From Ileibacterium sp. (lineage in GTDB: Bacteria; Bacillota_I; Bacilli_A; Erysipelotrichales; Erysipelotrichaceae): 5,035 nucleotides of DNA. The translations under genes and the position numbers were made by a program. Numbering within the stretch: the first letter of the stretch is position 1; each line of letters opens with the position of its first letter. The stretch lies in NCBI GenBank assembly GCA_021443945.1, contig JABUSF010000004.1, positions 17,404 through 22,438 of the forward strand. The letters are read 5' to 3'. Shown here one piece after another: positions 4,680-5,035 of the stretch. The notes under the pieces are model-generated. The model was not told the DNA's origin. It worked only from the letters and a program-made list of their open reading frames with translations, and searched no databases.

Positions 4680-5035
4680 ATGATCAAGCAGAATCTGCAT
4701 ACTCACACCTGCCTGGATCACGGACAGGATACGGTTGAAGAAATGATTGAAACAGCCATGGAAAAAGGCTTTACCCGTCTTGGATTTTCCGGACACAGTT
4801 ACAACCGTCCGCTCAGCTCAACCTCTATGACCCATGAAAACACCCAGCTCTATCTGCAGCAGGTTGCACAGGCTAAAGAAGCCCATAAAGAGGATCTTCA
4901 GATCTTTTTAGGCATTGAGCAGGATTCCATGCACCGCATCGACTGCTCCCCTTTTGACTATGTAATTGGAAGTGTTCACTGGCTCAAAGAAAACGGAACC
5001 ACATGGGCCATTGACTATTCCACTGAAGAGTTTGC
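4680..5035 (+). CDS. PHP-family phosphatase, probable histidinol-phosphatase (N-terminal part, runs off the right edge)
   Basis: The frame is open from ATG at 4680 to the window end, giving 118 residues. GAGAGG at 4665-4670 lies nine bases upstream and supports the start. The N-terminus MIKQNLHTHTCLDHGQD carries the HxH metal pair (His7, His9) of PHP phosphoesterases. Further likely metal ligands are His39 (SGHS), Glu80 (GIEQD) and His100 (GSVHW). This order, with GIE-D and YVIGSVHW, is that of HisK/HisJ-type histidinol-phosphatases, which remove phosphate from L-histidinol phosphate in histidine biosynthesis. No other his gene is in view, so the substrate is inferred from family resemblance; some relatives act on other phosphate esters. 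The gene is divergent from the phosphohexomutase gene across 196 bases. No clear promoter is visible there; TTGAAA at 4618-4623 could be a -35 box but has no convincing -10 partner. Confidence 0.85.
   Translation, partial: MIKQNLHTHTCLDHGQDTVEEMIETAMEKGFTRLGFSGHSYNRPLSSTSMTHENTQLYLQQVAQAKEAHKEDLQIFLGIEQDSMHRIDCSPFDYVIGSVHWLKENGTTWAIDYSTEEF

Overview
The window looks like chromosomal DNA of a low-to-moderate GC Bacillota (Firmicutes). The evidence is the Shine-Dalgarno sites of the AGGAG/GAGG type before nearly every gene, short leaders after TATAAT-like -10 boxes, compact hairpin-plus-T terminators, an ammonia-dependent asparagine synthetase (AsnA), a DUF3737 protein and a PHP-type histidinol phosphatase. 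An erysipelotrichial or lactobacillus-like gut or oral bacterium would fit, but the sequence alone does not fix the genus. I see no insertion sequence, tRNA, rRNA, CRISPR array, phage gene or recombination site.

Layout, left to right. At 1-224 (-) is the N-terminal part of a DUF3737-family protein that runs off the left edge. A 360-base gap follows (225-584); it holds the purine-rich leader of that gene and, at its right end, the promoter of asnA. asnA (585-1592, +) is complete and ends in a clear terminator. A small lipoprotein gene (1698-1955, +) follows with its own candidate promoter and terminator. The next gene converges on it: a three-helix membrane protein of unknown function (2057-2800, -) with a tandem-repeat N-terminus and a charged helical C-terminus. 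A strong hairpin separates that gene from the upstream alpha-D-phosphohexomutase (phosphoglucomutase/phosphomannomutase family; 2984-4483, -). Divergent from the mutase, and running off the right edge, is a PHP-family histidinol-phosphatase-like gene (4680-5035, +).

The genes do not form one operon. Each appears to be a single-gene transcription unit with its own control signals, and the strand changes three times in 5 kb. The functions are mostly core metabolism: asparagine from aspartate and ammonia, hexose 1-/6-phosphate interconversion for glycans, and probable histidinol-phosphate dephosphorylation. Two small envelope proteins of unknown role, the lipoprotein and the three-helix protein, sit between them.

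I did not find a convincing new multi-gene system. The items most worth a second look are the unassigned membrane protein with its 36-bp repeats and GTG start, the small lipoprotein facing it, a recurring TTTGAAC word found only in non-coding DNA (two copies lie in palindromes just upstream of promoters that lack a good -35 box), and the unexplained purine-rich leader of the DUF3737 gene.
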